Positions 1 through 6,648 of a stretch of 35,306 bases of DNA are shown here, piece after piece. Under the pieces are notes generated by a model, which worked only from the letters and a program-made list of their open reading frames with translations, was not told the DNA's origin and ran no database searches. Numbering within the stretch: position 1 is the stretch's first letter; each line of letters opens with the position of its first letter. This stretch comes from Hyphomicrobiales bacterium (lineage in GTDB: Bacteria > Pseudomonadota > Alphaproteobacteria > Rhizobiales > Rhizobiaceae), in contig UCIT01000045.1 in NCBI GenBank assembly GCA_900472625.1, positions 1 through 35,306 of the forward strand, in the 5' to 3' direction. Made by a program: the position numbers and the translations under genes.

Positions 1-40
1 TGTCATGGCCGTCTCCCCAGCAGAAAGGCAAGTGATATGA
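1..40 (+). CDS. C-terminal end of an upstream gene (partial)
   Basis: The second reading frame is open from the window edge and stops with TGA at 38-40; the last residues read VMAVSPAERQVI. The stop overlaps the ATG at 37 as ATGA, the same junction used by most genes that follow, so this is probably the tail of the previous gene of the early operon. Too little is visible to suggest a function. Confidence 0.4.
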   Translation, partial: VMAVSPAERQVI

Positions 41-210
41 GCGAGAACATCCGCGAAGCTGCAATGAAGGAAGCATGGGTTCCCGCACTAGGTCGCGTCC
101 TCGACATGCGAAAGACAAAGGGCCTCGCCGGCATTTGGGAAGATGGTTTTGCCTGCGGTTATGATGCCGCCACCCCACCGCCCCATCCTAATTTGGAGGC
201 AAAAAGATGA
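37..210 (+). CDS. small hypothetical early protein (57 aa)
   Basis: A 57-residue frame begins at ATG 37 (AAGTGAT just upstream is a weak ribosome site; coupling to the previous stop by ATGA is more convincing) and ends at TGA 208-210, overlapping the next ATG at 207. The product starts MSENIREAAMKEAW and has a charged helical first half, then WEDGFACGYDAA and a proline-rich end. I do not recognise a family. Its place at the head of an ATGA-linked series ending in an integrase marks it as an early phage gene. Confidence 0.6.
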   Translation: MSENIREAAMKEAWVPALGRVLDMRKTKGLAGIWEDGFACGYDAATPPPHPNLEAKR

Positions 211-1442
211 GCTTTTCCGACACTCTTCGACGTCTTGATGGGGTCATCATGAGCCGCCAGCCAGGAGAGCAAGCCGAAACCTGCCGTGTGCGCCGACAGG
301 ATCTGCGTGAACTCCTGCATCATTTCCGGCGCATGGATGACGAGGCTCGCCGAAACCCGCCGCCCGGTCATCGTTTAGGATCTCTATCCCGCCGTCTGCG
401 CGACCAGCTTCAGAGCGCAGGCATTGAAATCAGCGGCGACATCCTGCACGATTGCCTAGCTCTCGCCGCCAAAGAGGATTCCCATGGACACGATACCCGT
501 CAACTTTCCTCCGAAGCCGCGCAACCCGTTCCAAGCGGCACTGGAAGCCCTGCGAGCCAAAGGCCATCAGGTAACGCCGTCGGAAATACCGGGCCTGACC
601 TACGTGGACGGCCAGGAGCTGACGATGGGTCAGGTAATCCAGATATCGGGCATTCGTCCCGAAGCCTGAAAGGCACGCCCTTTTCAAAAACGGCAGGCCT
701 CAACGACCTGATCGAGAAGTCCAAGGCCAAGCTCGCCGCCATGTCGGAGGAAGAGCGTCAGGCTATGTGGCAGGCCCAGCGCGAGAGCTTCGTTCGCGCG
801 ATGACGACGCCTTGCGAACACGGCGTTCTCGACTTCGAGCAGTGCCCGCAGTGCAGAGCCCCAGCGCCCTCAGAGCTTGTGATGGGGTATCAGGACCGCG
901 TTGCGGCGGCCCACCACGCGCTCTTCCATGATGATCCGACCGACATTGCCGAGCGCCTTGCTCGCTATGCCGAAGAGACAAACGAGGTGCTGCAGGCGTT
1001 CGGCATGTCGCGCGAAGATATGCACCGGCTCGTTGACTACACCTGCGATCGTCCAGCCGGCGCGCCTGCGAAGGAGATCGGCGCAGCGCTCCTCACCCTC
1101 ACGTCGCTTTGCGTCGTCGCTGGCTACGACGTGATGGCATGCGGCGAGGCCGATCTTGAGAAGCTGCAGCGTCCTGAGACGATCGCCCGCATCCGCGCCA
1201 AGCGCTCGACCCGCCACGGGCGTGGTCCGCTCCCTGGTATCGATCCCTCTGCGCGCGTCGTCTTCGGCCTTGAGGCACAGGGGCACATTCCGACCGTCGA
1301 GGCCATGCTTGCGGAAGGGCAGGACTGGAAGGAGATCGGCCGGCGCATCGGATGGGACGGCGAAACCGCGAAACAATACTACGAGCGCCACCTCGCCCGC
1401 GCCGCTCTGTCCTCTCCTATGGAAGGCGGCGACAATGGCTGA
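207..1442 (+). CDS. MazG-like NTP pyrophosphohydrolase-type protein with zinc knuckle; apparent in-frame fusion (411 aa)
   Basis: Three parts can be seen. Residues 1-92 form a charged helical segment (RQDLRELLHHFRRMDDEARR). Residues 93-152 are low-complexity Ser/Gly/Pro sequence lying opposite a better coding frame (484-669). Residues 165-345 begin with helical sequence and a C-x-H-x7-C-x2-C knuckle (C203, H205, C213, C216). A MazG-like all-alpha region follows, with E256-E257-x2-E260 and E290, and an end (about 330-345) typical of phage MazG-like proteins that hydrolyse or sense nucleotides. Residues 372-396 look like a small helix-turn-helix. I infer that two or three ancestral genes are joined here: a first ORF (207 to about 480) and a MazG-like gene starting near 666-741 (ATG 741 is the only good internal start). 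The frame is open throughout, so one 411-aa product cannot be excluded. TGA 1440-1442 overlaps the next gene. Confidence 0.65.
   Translation: MSFSDTLRRLDGVIMSRQPGEQAETCRVRRQDLRELLHHFRRMDDEARRNPPPGHRLGSLSRRLRDQLQSAGIEISGDILHDCLALAAKEDSHGHDTRQLSSEAAQPVPSGTGSPASQRPSGNAVGNTGPDLRGRPGADDGSGNPDIGHSSRSLKGTPFSKTAGLNDLIEKSKAKLAAMSEEERQAMWQAQRESFVRAMTTPCEHGVLDFEQCPQCRAPAPSELVMGYQDRVAAAHHALFHDDPTDIAERLARYAEETNEVLQAFGMSREDMHRLVDYTCDRPAGAPAKEIGAALLTLTSLCVVAGYDVMACGEADLEKLQRPETIARIRAKRSTRHGRGPLPGIDPSARVVFGLEAQGHIPTVEAMLAEGQDWKEIGRRIGWDGETAKQYYERHLARAALSSPMEGGDNG
484..669 (+). CDS. overprinted small protein inside the 411-aa frame (61 aa)
   Basis: A 61-codon frame starts at ATG 484 and stops at TGA 667-669, in a different frame from the surrounding ORF. 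By hand count its third-position GC is 43/61 (70%), whereas the third positions of the long frame across the same codons are only 27/61 (44%). Its product has ordinary globular composition (for example FQAALEALRAKGHQVTP and LTYVDGQELTMGQV), while the long frame here is Ser/Gly/Pro-rich. I therefore believe this frame is the one under selection. No family recognised. The stop lies in CTGA, so a downstream MazG-like gene may originally have started around here. Confidence 0.65.
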   Translation: MDTIPVNFPPKPRNPFQAALEALRAKGHQVTPSEIPGLTYVDGQELTMGQVIQISGIRPEA

Positions 1443-1656
1443 GAACCCTTACATCAGGATAATCAAGGCGGCGAAGCGAGGCGTCGGCGTCCGCCTCACC
1501 GCTGAGGAATGCTACTACCTCGCGCAGGATGACAGCATCGTCCAAGTGGCTGCGCGCACAGCCGAGGGCGAAGAAAGCGACGGCGGCGGGTTTGTCGTGA
1601 CCAAAGCTGGCTTTATTGACACCCCATCACCCCTAGAGAAAGGTTCGCAGCCATGA
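1435..1656 (+). CDS. hypothetical early protein (73 aa)
   Basis: Starts at ATG 1435 inside the end of the MazG-like gene and ends with TGA 1654-1656, which overlaps ATG 1653 of the next gene. The product begins MAENPYIRIIKAAKRG and contains LTAEECYYLAQDDSIVQVA, a helical DNA-binding-like stretch without a clear HTH. The glycine-rich part (EGEESDGGGFVV) is probably a loop. No family recognised. Translational coupling in both directions places it in the early operon. Confidence 0.65.
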   Translation: MAENPYIRIIKAAKRGVGVRLTAEECYYLAQDDSIVQVAARTAEGEESDGGGFVVTKAGFIDTPSPLEKGSQP

Positions 1657-1874
1657 GCAAGCCAGCATGCGAGATCTGCCTGCGAACCGATTGCCCCGGC
1701 TGGGACGATGCTGATCCTTTCCACCAGTACCAGGGCAAAGGGAAATGGTTCCTCGGTTGCCACTGCGAAGGATGCCGTCGCGCCCGAAACGAAAGCGGGG
1801 GCTTCATCGGCGCGCTTGTCGATCACCTCAAGGGTGATACCCCACCGCCCGTTTCGAGGGAGGGCAGCGAATGA
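1653..1874 (+). CDS. small cysteine-rich, probably zinc-binding protein (73 aa)
   Basis: The protein contains C6-x2-C9, C14, and C36-x-C38-x2-C41, separated by an aromatic region (DPFHQYQGKGKWFLG). This spacing is suited to one or two zinc ribbons and suggests a nucleic-acid or protein-binding adaptor. Both ends overlap their neighbours by ATGA (1653 and 1871). Its position just before an excisionase-like gene suggests an early regulatory or accessory role, but that is inference only. Confidence 0.7.
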   Translation: MSKPACEICLRTDCPGWDDADPFHQYQGKGKWFLGCHCEGCRRARNESGGFIGALVDHLKGDTPPPVSREGSE

Positions 1875-2134
1875 CCGACCAAATCCCATACTGGCCGGCG
1901 GCGATGGACCTGAAATCGGCGGCTGCATATTGCGGCGTCTGTGTCGAGACCTTCAAAAAGGTTTGCCCAGTTCGTCCACTGAAATTCACACAATCCACAA
2001 GGGGCGAGCGATATCTTCGCCAGCGCCTGGATGAATGGCTGGTGTCTATGGACCCGAACAAGCAGAGTGCCGCACCAAGGAAGAGCTTGGCGGAGCGGCT
2101 ATATGGTGGTCACCTTGAAAATCACAGGGCTTAA
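1871..2134 (+). CDS. excisionase-like / AlpA-type helix-turn-helix DNA-binding protein (87 aa)
   Basis: Residues about 12-58 form a small winged-HTH: LKSAAAYCGVCVETFKK (helix-turn-helix), a basic linker, then GERYLRQRLDEWL, the wing and closing helix typical of excisionase/AlpA (MerR-like) proteins. Such proteins bend DNA at the attachment site and turn integration into excision. It ends inside the 5' end of the integrase gene (overlap 2103-2134), the usual xis-int arrangement, which makes the phages co-produce them. It could instead be a general early repressor or activator. Confidence 0.75.
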   Translation: MTDQIPYWPAAMDLKSAAAYCGVCVETFKKVCPVRPLKFTQSTRGERYLRQRLDEWLVSMDPNKQSAAPRKSLAERLYGGHLENHRA

Positions 2135-3197
2135 CATCGTCAGCGCCCGGGGAAAGCTCTACGTCTACGTCCGGGAGACTGGCGAGCGGCTGTTCGGGCC
2201 CTACGAGGGCGAGAAGGCCGAGCTGAAGCGGTTGCTCGCCAGCGACAAGAATTTCATCGCCAAATGGAACGCCCGGCGACAGCCTGACGTCAAGCGCACC
2301 TATGAGCCCGGGACGCTTGGAGACTTGGTTCGATGGTTCGAGCTCGAATGCCCAAAATATCAGACGCTCTCAGCCGCTACGAAGAAAGACTACACGGCAG
2401 CATTCCAGCATATGCGTGATGTGTTCGACGCCAAACTCGACGATATCGACACAGCGGAGTTGTACGAATTGCGCGACAAATGCGCGATCGACAAATGGCC
2501 CCGCTTTGCGGACAAGATGATTTCCGCCCTCTCATCCATGTTCGGCCAAGCGGTGAAGCGCAAGAAGATGCGAATGAACCCGGCTCTTGGAATCGACAAG
2601 GCCCACACTGCCGACAAGAACGCGAATCGGGAATGGATGGCGGCAGAAGTTGACGCCGCGATCGACGCGGCTCCAGCCAACATCAAGACTATCCTGCTGA
2701 TCGCTCGGTACGCTGGCTTCCGTGGCCAGACCATCGCGACCCTTACATGGCGCGAGTACCAGCACGATGCCTCCTATGGAAAGTGCTTCCGCGTCATTAC
2801 CCGGAAAAACGGCGAGGTCGTATGGGTGCCGGCTGCGGCCGAGCTGCAAACACACCTCGACGCTATCAGGGGAAACAAGACCCTGGCGACGCATATCACG
2901 ACGCGTGCCGATGGGTCACCGTGGGATAACGAGGTGCAGATGCAGACCGAAGTCAGCCACTATCTGCGGGATATAGAAGCATTGGGGAAAGTCGGTCCCG
3001 GCACCACGCTGCATGGCCTCAGAGTGACCTATGCGGCGGACCTGAAGAGGTCAGGAGCGGATACCGGGGATATCGCCGCAGCACTGGGCGATAAGTCGGA
3101 GCGGATGGGCGCTCACTACACTCGGCACGTCGAGAACGAGGCCAAGGTGATCAGGGCTTTCGAGGGGAAGAAGGCACGCGCCAAGAACGGCGAGTGA
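2103..3197 (+). CDS. int: tyrosine-type site-specific recombinase / phage integrase (364 aa)
   Basis: Catalyses integration and excision at the attachment site directly downstream. With the start at ATG 2103 the protein is 364 aa. Residues 1-60 look like an arm-binding domain and 70-155 a SAM-like core-binding domain (KYQTLSAATKKDYTAAFQH). The catalytic domain follows, with R207 (AGFRGQT), K234, H304-x2-R307 (LHGLRVTY) and nucleophile Y339 (AHYTRH). The usual His/Trp before the nucleophile is D330 in LGDKS. The longer frame back to 2031 was rejected because it runs through the excisionase gene and reads unnaturally. It overlaps the excisionase-like gene by 32 nt. Confidence 0.92.
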   Translation: MVVTLKITGLNIVSARGKLYVYVRETGERLFGPYEGEKAELKRLLASDKNFIAKWNARRQPDVKRTYEPGTLGDLVRWFELECPKYQTLSAATKKDYTAAFQHMRDVFDAKLDDIDTAELYELRDKCAIDKWPRFADKMISALSSMFGQAVKRKKMRMNPALGIDKAHTADKNANREWMAAEVDAAIDAAPANIKTILLIARYAGFRGQTIATLTWREYQHDASYGKCFRVITRKNGEVVWVPAAAELQTHLDAIRGNKTLATHITTRADGSPWDNEVQMQTEVSHYLRDIEALGKVGPGTTLHGLRVTYAADLKRSGADTGDIAAALGDKSERMGAHYTRHVENEAKVIRAFEGKKARAKNGE

Positions 3198-3202
3198 ACA
3201 GG

Positions 3203-3411
3203 TTTTGCAAAACGCAGGGGATTGTTTTGCAAAACAGGGATTGACGGAATCGAGTAAGTGCCTGAAAGAAAAGGCATGCGGGCGTGGCGAAACTGGTAGA
3301 CGCAAGGGACTTAAAATCCGTTAGAAACGCAGGGTTTCCGGGCTTTCCCATTGCAAAACATCCACTGATTTTCGACTGAAATCGATGGAACAAAATGAGA
3401 TTTGCAAAACA
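3203..3411 (+). other. attP: probable intact phage attachment site attP with arm-type repeats
   Basis: Four direct copies of TTGCAAAACR lie around a tRNA-derived core: 3205-3214 and 3227-3236 on the left, 3351-3360 and 3402-3411 on the right. Copies 1 and 2 sit in the larger palindrome TTTTGCAAAA. The core (3278-3319) is the 5' half of a tRNA-Leu. Arm-type repeats on both sides of a core next to int match the known design of attP for lambda-type tyrosine recombinases. In an integrated prophage the two arms would be split between attL and attR, so their co-occurrence implies a free, circular or tandem form. Confidence 0.72.
3278..3319 (+). other. 5' half of tRNA-Leu(UAA), attP core (not a functional tRNA)
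   Basis: The stretch begins GCGGGCGTGGCG, the acceptor and D-arm start of a bacterial tRNA-Leu, continues through the D loop and reaches AGGGACTTAAAATCC, whose loop CTTAAAA has anticodon TAA. Identity with a tRNA-Leu ends in the 3' side of the anticodon stem: the next bases do not pair, and there is no variable arm, T arm or 3' acceptor strand. It is therefore the tRNA-derived core of the attachment site. The crossover would lie in the anticodon stem-loop, a common target of tyrosine integrases. Confidence 0.8.
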
Positions 3412-3425
3412 TTTTGGCCCCTGAA

Positions 3426-3541
3426 ATGGACGGGTACCACCCCCTCTACACCTGGCGCCGCACCAAGTAGACGAGAACGACATACCGACCGATTCCGACT
3501 GGTCAAGCTATGACGCGGAGATTGACCTAAGCAAACCTTGA
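3426..3541 (+). pseudogene. frameshifted remnant of a small rhizobial protein gene
   Basis: From ATG 3426 the frame reads MDGYHPLYTWRRTK and then TAG (3468-3470). In the -1 frame the sequence continues as VDENDIPTDSDWSSYDAEIDLSKP, ending at TGA 3539-3541. Joined, the two parts resemble the start of a family of small rhizobial proteins with a YTWRRT...YDG pattern (from memory), truncated before the usual end. I see no classic slippery heptamer, so decay or a sequencing error is more likely than programmed frameshifting. Confidence 0.4.
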
Positions 3542-3556
3542 GCCAATATAGCTCGG

Positions 3557-3817
3557 ATGACTGAGCCCAGCCCTTTCAACGAAATCCCCCTCATGAACAA
3601 TGTCGTCGTCCACTGGCGGCTAGCCGATGATGGCTGGGAGATTGCAGCCTACCGCACGTCAAGCGGCGGTGGGATATTGAGGTCGGTCACCGGCGATCGC
3701 ATAGAGCGCAAGCTGGTGGACGGACCCGGTACTCAAGAGTTTAGCCAAGCCTTGGGATGGGTCATGATGATCGCTTGTACAAAGATCCAGAGCGATCGCA
3801 TCAACGGCTCCCGTTAA
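3557..3817 (+). CDS. hypothetical protein (86 aa)
   Basis: An 86-residue frame of ordinary composition (NNVVVHWRLADDGWEIAAYR; LGWVMMIACTKIQSD) with no signal peptide or membrane span. There is no good ribosome site before ATG 3557; ATG 3593 is an alternative start. It lies between the attachment site and a nuclease gene, all on the plus strand. I do not recognise it. Confidence 0.5.
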   Translation: MTEPSPFNEIPLMNNVVVHWRLADDGWEIAAYRTSSGGGILRSVTGDRIERKLVDGPGTQEFSQALGWVMMIACTKIQSDRINGSR

Positions 3818-3841
3818 TCAACCGATACCGGAACTCACGAA

Positions 3842-4216
3842 ATGATAGCTACGCTGCTGATCTGCGCCAGCCTGACCGTCGTCGACGGCGATACCGTCAA
3901 GTGTGACGGACAGAACTTGAGACTGCTGGGGGAAGGCGTTCCATTCGCCTCGGGCATCGATACGCCGGAGACCGGAAGTCATGCTAAGTGCATGAAGGAA
4001 CGCAAGCTGGCGCTATTGGCCAAGAGTAGACTGAAAGAGATCTTGGCCGAAGGTGGCCTCACGATTGAATTCTACGGCATCAGGGACAAGACCCCTGCCC
4101 GGCGGCCGCTGGTGAACATCTACCGGAACGACGGTTCAGAGGTTGGTCAAACCTTGCTCAAGGAAGGCTTCGCCAGGACGTGGCGGCCGGGGCATCGAAA
4201 TGACTGGTGTCGCTGA
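3842..4216 (+). CDS. thermonuclease / staphylococcal-nuclease-like protein (124 aa)
   Basis: The SNase fold signature is present in order: V14-D15-G-D17-T (calcium-binding aspartates), R27 in LRLLG, D40-T-P-E43, and R87/R88 in the segment where the second catalytic arginine sits, followed by VNIYRNDGSEVGQTLLKEGFAR, the typical C-terminal half. SNases are Ca2+-dependent endonucleases of DNA and RNA. The hydrophobic first 14 residues are too short for a clear signal peptide. Similar genes are common in rhizobial phages and prophages. It converges on the membrane gene at 4220 with a 3-base gap. Confidence 0.8.
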   Translation: MIATLLICASLTVVDGDTVKCDGQNLRLLGEGVPFASGIDTPETGSHAKCMKERKLALLAKSRLKEILAEGGLTIEFYGIRDKTPARRPLVNIYRNDGSEVGQTLLKEGFARTWRPGHRNDWCR

Positions 4217-4219
4217 GCG

Positions 4220-4672
4220 TTATCGCTTCATTGTAGGAGGGATTTGGAAGACCAGCTGCATAATGCTTGTGAGTTGGAGAATGTGGAAGAGTAGGATGAA
4301 TAGCGCGGAAAGGTTTGCTACTGGCCCACCCAAAGCTGTCGACGAAACCAACGGCTTGATTGCCACAACCATGATTCCGGCAACGAACAGCCCGATGAGC
4401 CACGCAGCGTTTTGACGAAGGTTCCTGCGGGTCTTTTCGAGGCCACCTTCAACCCCAAACCTTTCTTCGATCTTATTGAGCTCAAGGTGAATATTCGCAA
4501 TCGATGCGAGCGTTATAGCCAAGATGGTGCCGAGTATCGCCAGAAATTGGCTCCCAACAAAATCGAGCATGAACTTGTTCTGATCGCTTACCCACTCGGG
4601 ACGAGATGCCACTACCGAGACCGATGCCCCAATGTAGATGATCAAGCAGCAGAACGAGATAGTTTTGTTCAT
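4220..4672 (-). CDS. four-helix membrane protein, RexB-like architecture (150 aa)
   Basis: Four hydrophobic segments are visible at about residues 5-23, 36-60, 89-107 and 118-140, with a charged cytoplasmic-type loop between the second and third (LNKIEERFG...LEKTRRNLRQ). The start ATG 4672 overlaps the stop of the upstream gene as ATGA, so it is translationally coupled to the 303-aa soluble protein. Lambda RexB is a 144-aa four-helix ion channel encoded directly after RexA; size, topology and gene order match, but no sequence homology is claimed. Kiwa KwaA is another four-helix defence protein, usually encoded first. Base composition is more AT-rich than the late genes. Confidence 0.75.
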   Translation of the reverse strand: MNKTISFCCLIIYIGASVSVVASRPEWVSDQNKFMLDFVGSQFLAILGTILAITLASIANIHLELNKIEERFGVEGGLEKTRRNLRQNAAWLIGLFVAGIMVVAIKPLVSSTALGGPVANLSALFILLFHILQLTSIMQLVFQIPPTMKR

Positions 4673-5580
4673 TCGAAGAACCTAGCGAGCGAATACATAA
4701 TGTCCCTGAGAAACTTTTTGGGGTTTCGGTTATGGCTTTCGATATCTACGGTTTCCGTCCTTTCGTGCTGGGTTGAACTGTAACGAGACCCGTCGGCTGA
4801 AACTGCGGCTAGGTCACCTGCTCCCCGCTCGACATAGTCTACGATACTCCGAATCTGGTCGCTCTCGTATTTAAGGGCGGTATCGCTGACGAGCGTTGTG
4901 CTCACCTCCGAGACGTTGACCTTGTCTCGGAGCGCCCTGAGTTCGTCTTGGAAATCGTTCGCGTCGTTGAACATATTCGGCGCGGCAACATCGAAAGTCA
5001 AAGATACAATTTCGCCTCGATGCTCTGAAGCAAATTGCCAGAAAGAGCCGGATGACACCAATGGGAATACCTGCGTGTGATAAGGTGATAAACCCACATC
5101 GTTCATCGTCCGCACCAGCGCCCGCATAAGCGCCTTGGGTCCCCCAATGTCAGGATTGTTCTCGACGGCGACGAGTTGACCATTACTGTGATCAGTGGGA
5201 TCAATGGCGATAAAGGCTACCTGCCAAGTGCTGGTGGAAGTCGGCTCAAGTCCATCTTCCGGCGCTGTGCGACCTGTGTGATTCACTTGTCGAGCCAGCC
5301 AGCCAAAAAGCAGATGAGGAAAATCAGGCGGCGCTATGCCGTCAATCGGCTCAAAGCGAAACTCATTGCTGTAATGCTGGAATACGCGTTCCTCTGAAAA
5401 GAAACGGCGTATCCAGCCTTCTCGCGTCAGCAACGAGCCATCCTCCGCTCGCGGCTCGAACAGATCGACGTTATCGCGTGCTTTCAATGAAAGTCTGAAA
5501 AGGCTGAAGTCCACGCTGCCCCCGATGCATGGTTTTGCATCGGTTGTATAACGCCACCCGTTAACAATCCTTGATGTCAA
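4669..5580 (-). CDS. soluble protein of a two-gene membrane-coupled system, RexA-like candidate (303 aa)
   Basis: A 303-residue soluble protein of unknown family. The first 25 residues contain NGWRY and a strand-like VDFSLFRLSL. The middle (120-215) alternates strands, including VFPLVSSGSFWQFAS and IVSLTFDVAAPNMF, a layout that reminds me of lambda RexA, where a strand-rich domain precedes a helical tail; this is a weak visual resemblance. The start codon is TTG 5580 without a clear ribosome site; GTG 5514, preceded by GGGGGC, is a strong alternative. It is the first gene of a two-gene operon with the four-helix membrane protein (ATGA overlap). Likely lysogen-expressed exclusion or abortive infection function; unproven. 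Confidence 0.7.
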   Translation of the reverse strand: MTSRIVNGWRYTTDAKPCIGGSVDFSLFRLSLKARDNVDLFEPRAEDGSLLTREGWIRRFFSEERVFQHYSNEFRFEPIDGIAPPDFPHLLFGWLARQVNHTGRTAPEDGLEPTSTSTWQVAFIAIDPTDHSNGQLVAVENNPDIGGPKALMRALVRTMNDVGLSPYHTQVFPLVSSGSFWQFASEHRGEIVSLTFDVAAPNMFNDANDFQDELRALRDKVNVSEVSTTLVSDTALKYESDQIRSIVDYVERGAGDLAAVSADGSRYSSTQHERTETVDIESHNRNPKKFLRDIMYSLARFFE

Positions 5581-5604
5581 TATCGCTGATTGGAGAAGGT
5601 CCCA

Positions 5605-6645
5605 TTATTCGACTTCGTAAACAGCAGCATTGTCTTGAAGGTCCCGCAACCCCTTATAGGATGCGTGCCGCAACTTGCCGTCACCCGTCCAAGCCCGATA
5701 CTCGATCTCCGCAATGAGCGTCGGCTGCACCCACACCAGATCCTTGCGGCGGCCGGAGTAAGCGAATGCCGGCGCTTTCGTCTTCAGCTTGTCGAGCGTT
5801 GACCGCAGCTCGATCGCTTCGCGCTCCTTGAAGCCGGTACCGACAGAGCCAACGTAGACTAATTCATGGCCCCGACGTGCCGCGAGCAGCAAACTGCCAA
5901 TTCCGCCACGCGCCGAGGTGGAGTGCTCATAGCCCACGACCATGAAGCTTTCGCTTTGGATGCACTTGATCTTCAGCCACTCACCGCCCCGACCGGAACG
6001 ATAAAGGCTGCGCTTGTCTTTTGCGATGATGCCTTCGAGGCCGTGGTCGCATGCGGCTTGGAAGAGCGCAGCGCCGTCGGCTTCGACCTCCTCCGATAGC
6101 CGGATCGCACCGCTTGTCTCGAACGGCAGCAAAGACTCGAGAAGGCTACGGCGTCGGGAAAGCTCGGTCTGGGTGTAATCGTGCCCATCAAAATAGAGGA
6201 CATCGAAAGCCATAAAGATGGCGTCTCGCGACGTCTCCTTGCCGCCTCGCCCGCCAAGCGACCGTTGCAGCATGTTGAAATCCGATCGGCCTTGATCGTC
6301 GAGCACCACGGCCTCGCCGTCCAGGATGAAGGTGGCGACAGGCAGCGCCAGTGCCGCGGCTTCGATGAGGGGGAAACGGTGTGTCCAGTCATGGCCGCCG
6401 CGCGTGAGGATGCGGACGCCTTTCAGCTCCTTATGAACCGCCAAGCGGTATCCATCCCATTTCACCTCGAAAGCCCACTGCGGCCCGACTGGCGGCTTGC
6501 TCTTCAGCAACGCCAGGCAAGGCTCGATGCGCTTCGGCATGGGATCGAGCGGAAGGTTCGGCTGCAAAGGGTCGCGCGGTCTGCGGGCGCGAGAGCGCAA
6601 CGGCTTGTCGTCAGCCAGCAGCGGCTTGGAACGTGCTTTTCCCAT
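5605..6645 (-). CDS. ATP-dependent DNA ligase, stand-alone LigD-type ligase domain (346 aa)
   Basis: Seals DNA nicks or ends by an ATP-dependent lysyl-AMP intermediate. Motif I is K62-W-D-G (nucleophile K62), with R82 in TRGG, E111 in LDGE, F147 in AFDVLY, motif IV E204-G-I-I-A-K209 and motif V W223-L-K-I-K227. The C-terminal 110 residues fit an OB fold. The polymerase and 3'-phosphoesterase domains of full LigD are absent. Such short LigD paralogues are frequent in rhizobia, where non-homologous end joining is linked to Ku. It follows the DUF982 gene by 3 nt and shares its stress promoter. No ku gene is present in the window. Confidence 0.9.
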   Translation of the reverse strand: MGKARSKPLLADDKPLRSRARRPRDPLQPNLPLDPMPKRIEPCLALLKSKPPVGPQWAFEVKWDGYRLAVHKELKGVRILTRGGHDWTHRFPLIEAAALALPVATFILDGEAVVLDDQGRSDFNMLQRSLGGRGGKETSRDAIFMAFDVLYFDGHDYTQTELSRRRSLLESLLPFETSGAIRLSEEVEADGAALFQAACDHGLEGIIAKDKRSLYRSGRGGEWLKIKCIQSESFMVVGYEHSTSARGGIGSLLLAARRGHELVYVGSVGTGFKEREAIELRSTLDKLKTKAPAFAYSGRRKDLVWVQPTLIAEIEYRAWTGDGKLRHASYKGLRDLQDNAAVYEVE

Positions 6646-6648
6646 GCC

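Noticed and set aside
2031..2102. Upstream extension of the integrase to ATG 2031
   Set aside because: These codons lie inside the excisionase-like gene and read MNGWCLWTRTSRVPH, unlike an integrase N terminus; ATG 2103 gives a normal length and start.
3278..3360. Complete tRNA-Leu gene
   Set aside because: Acceptor, T arm and variable arm 3' strands are missing after base 42; it is an attachment-core half-gene.
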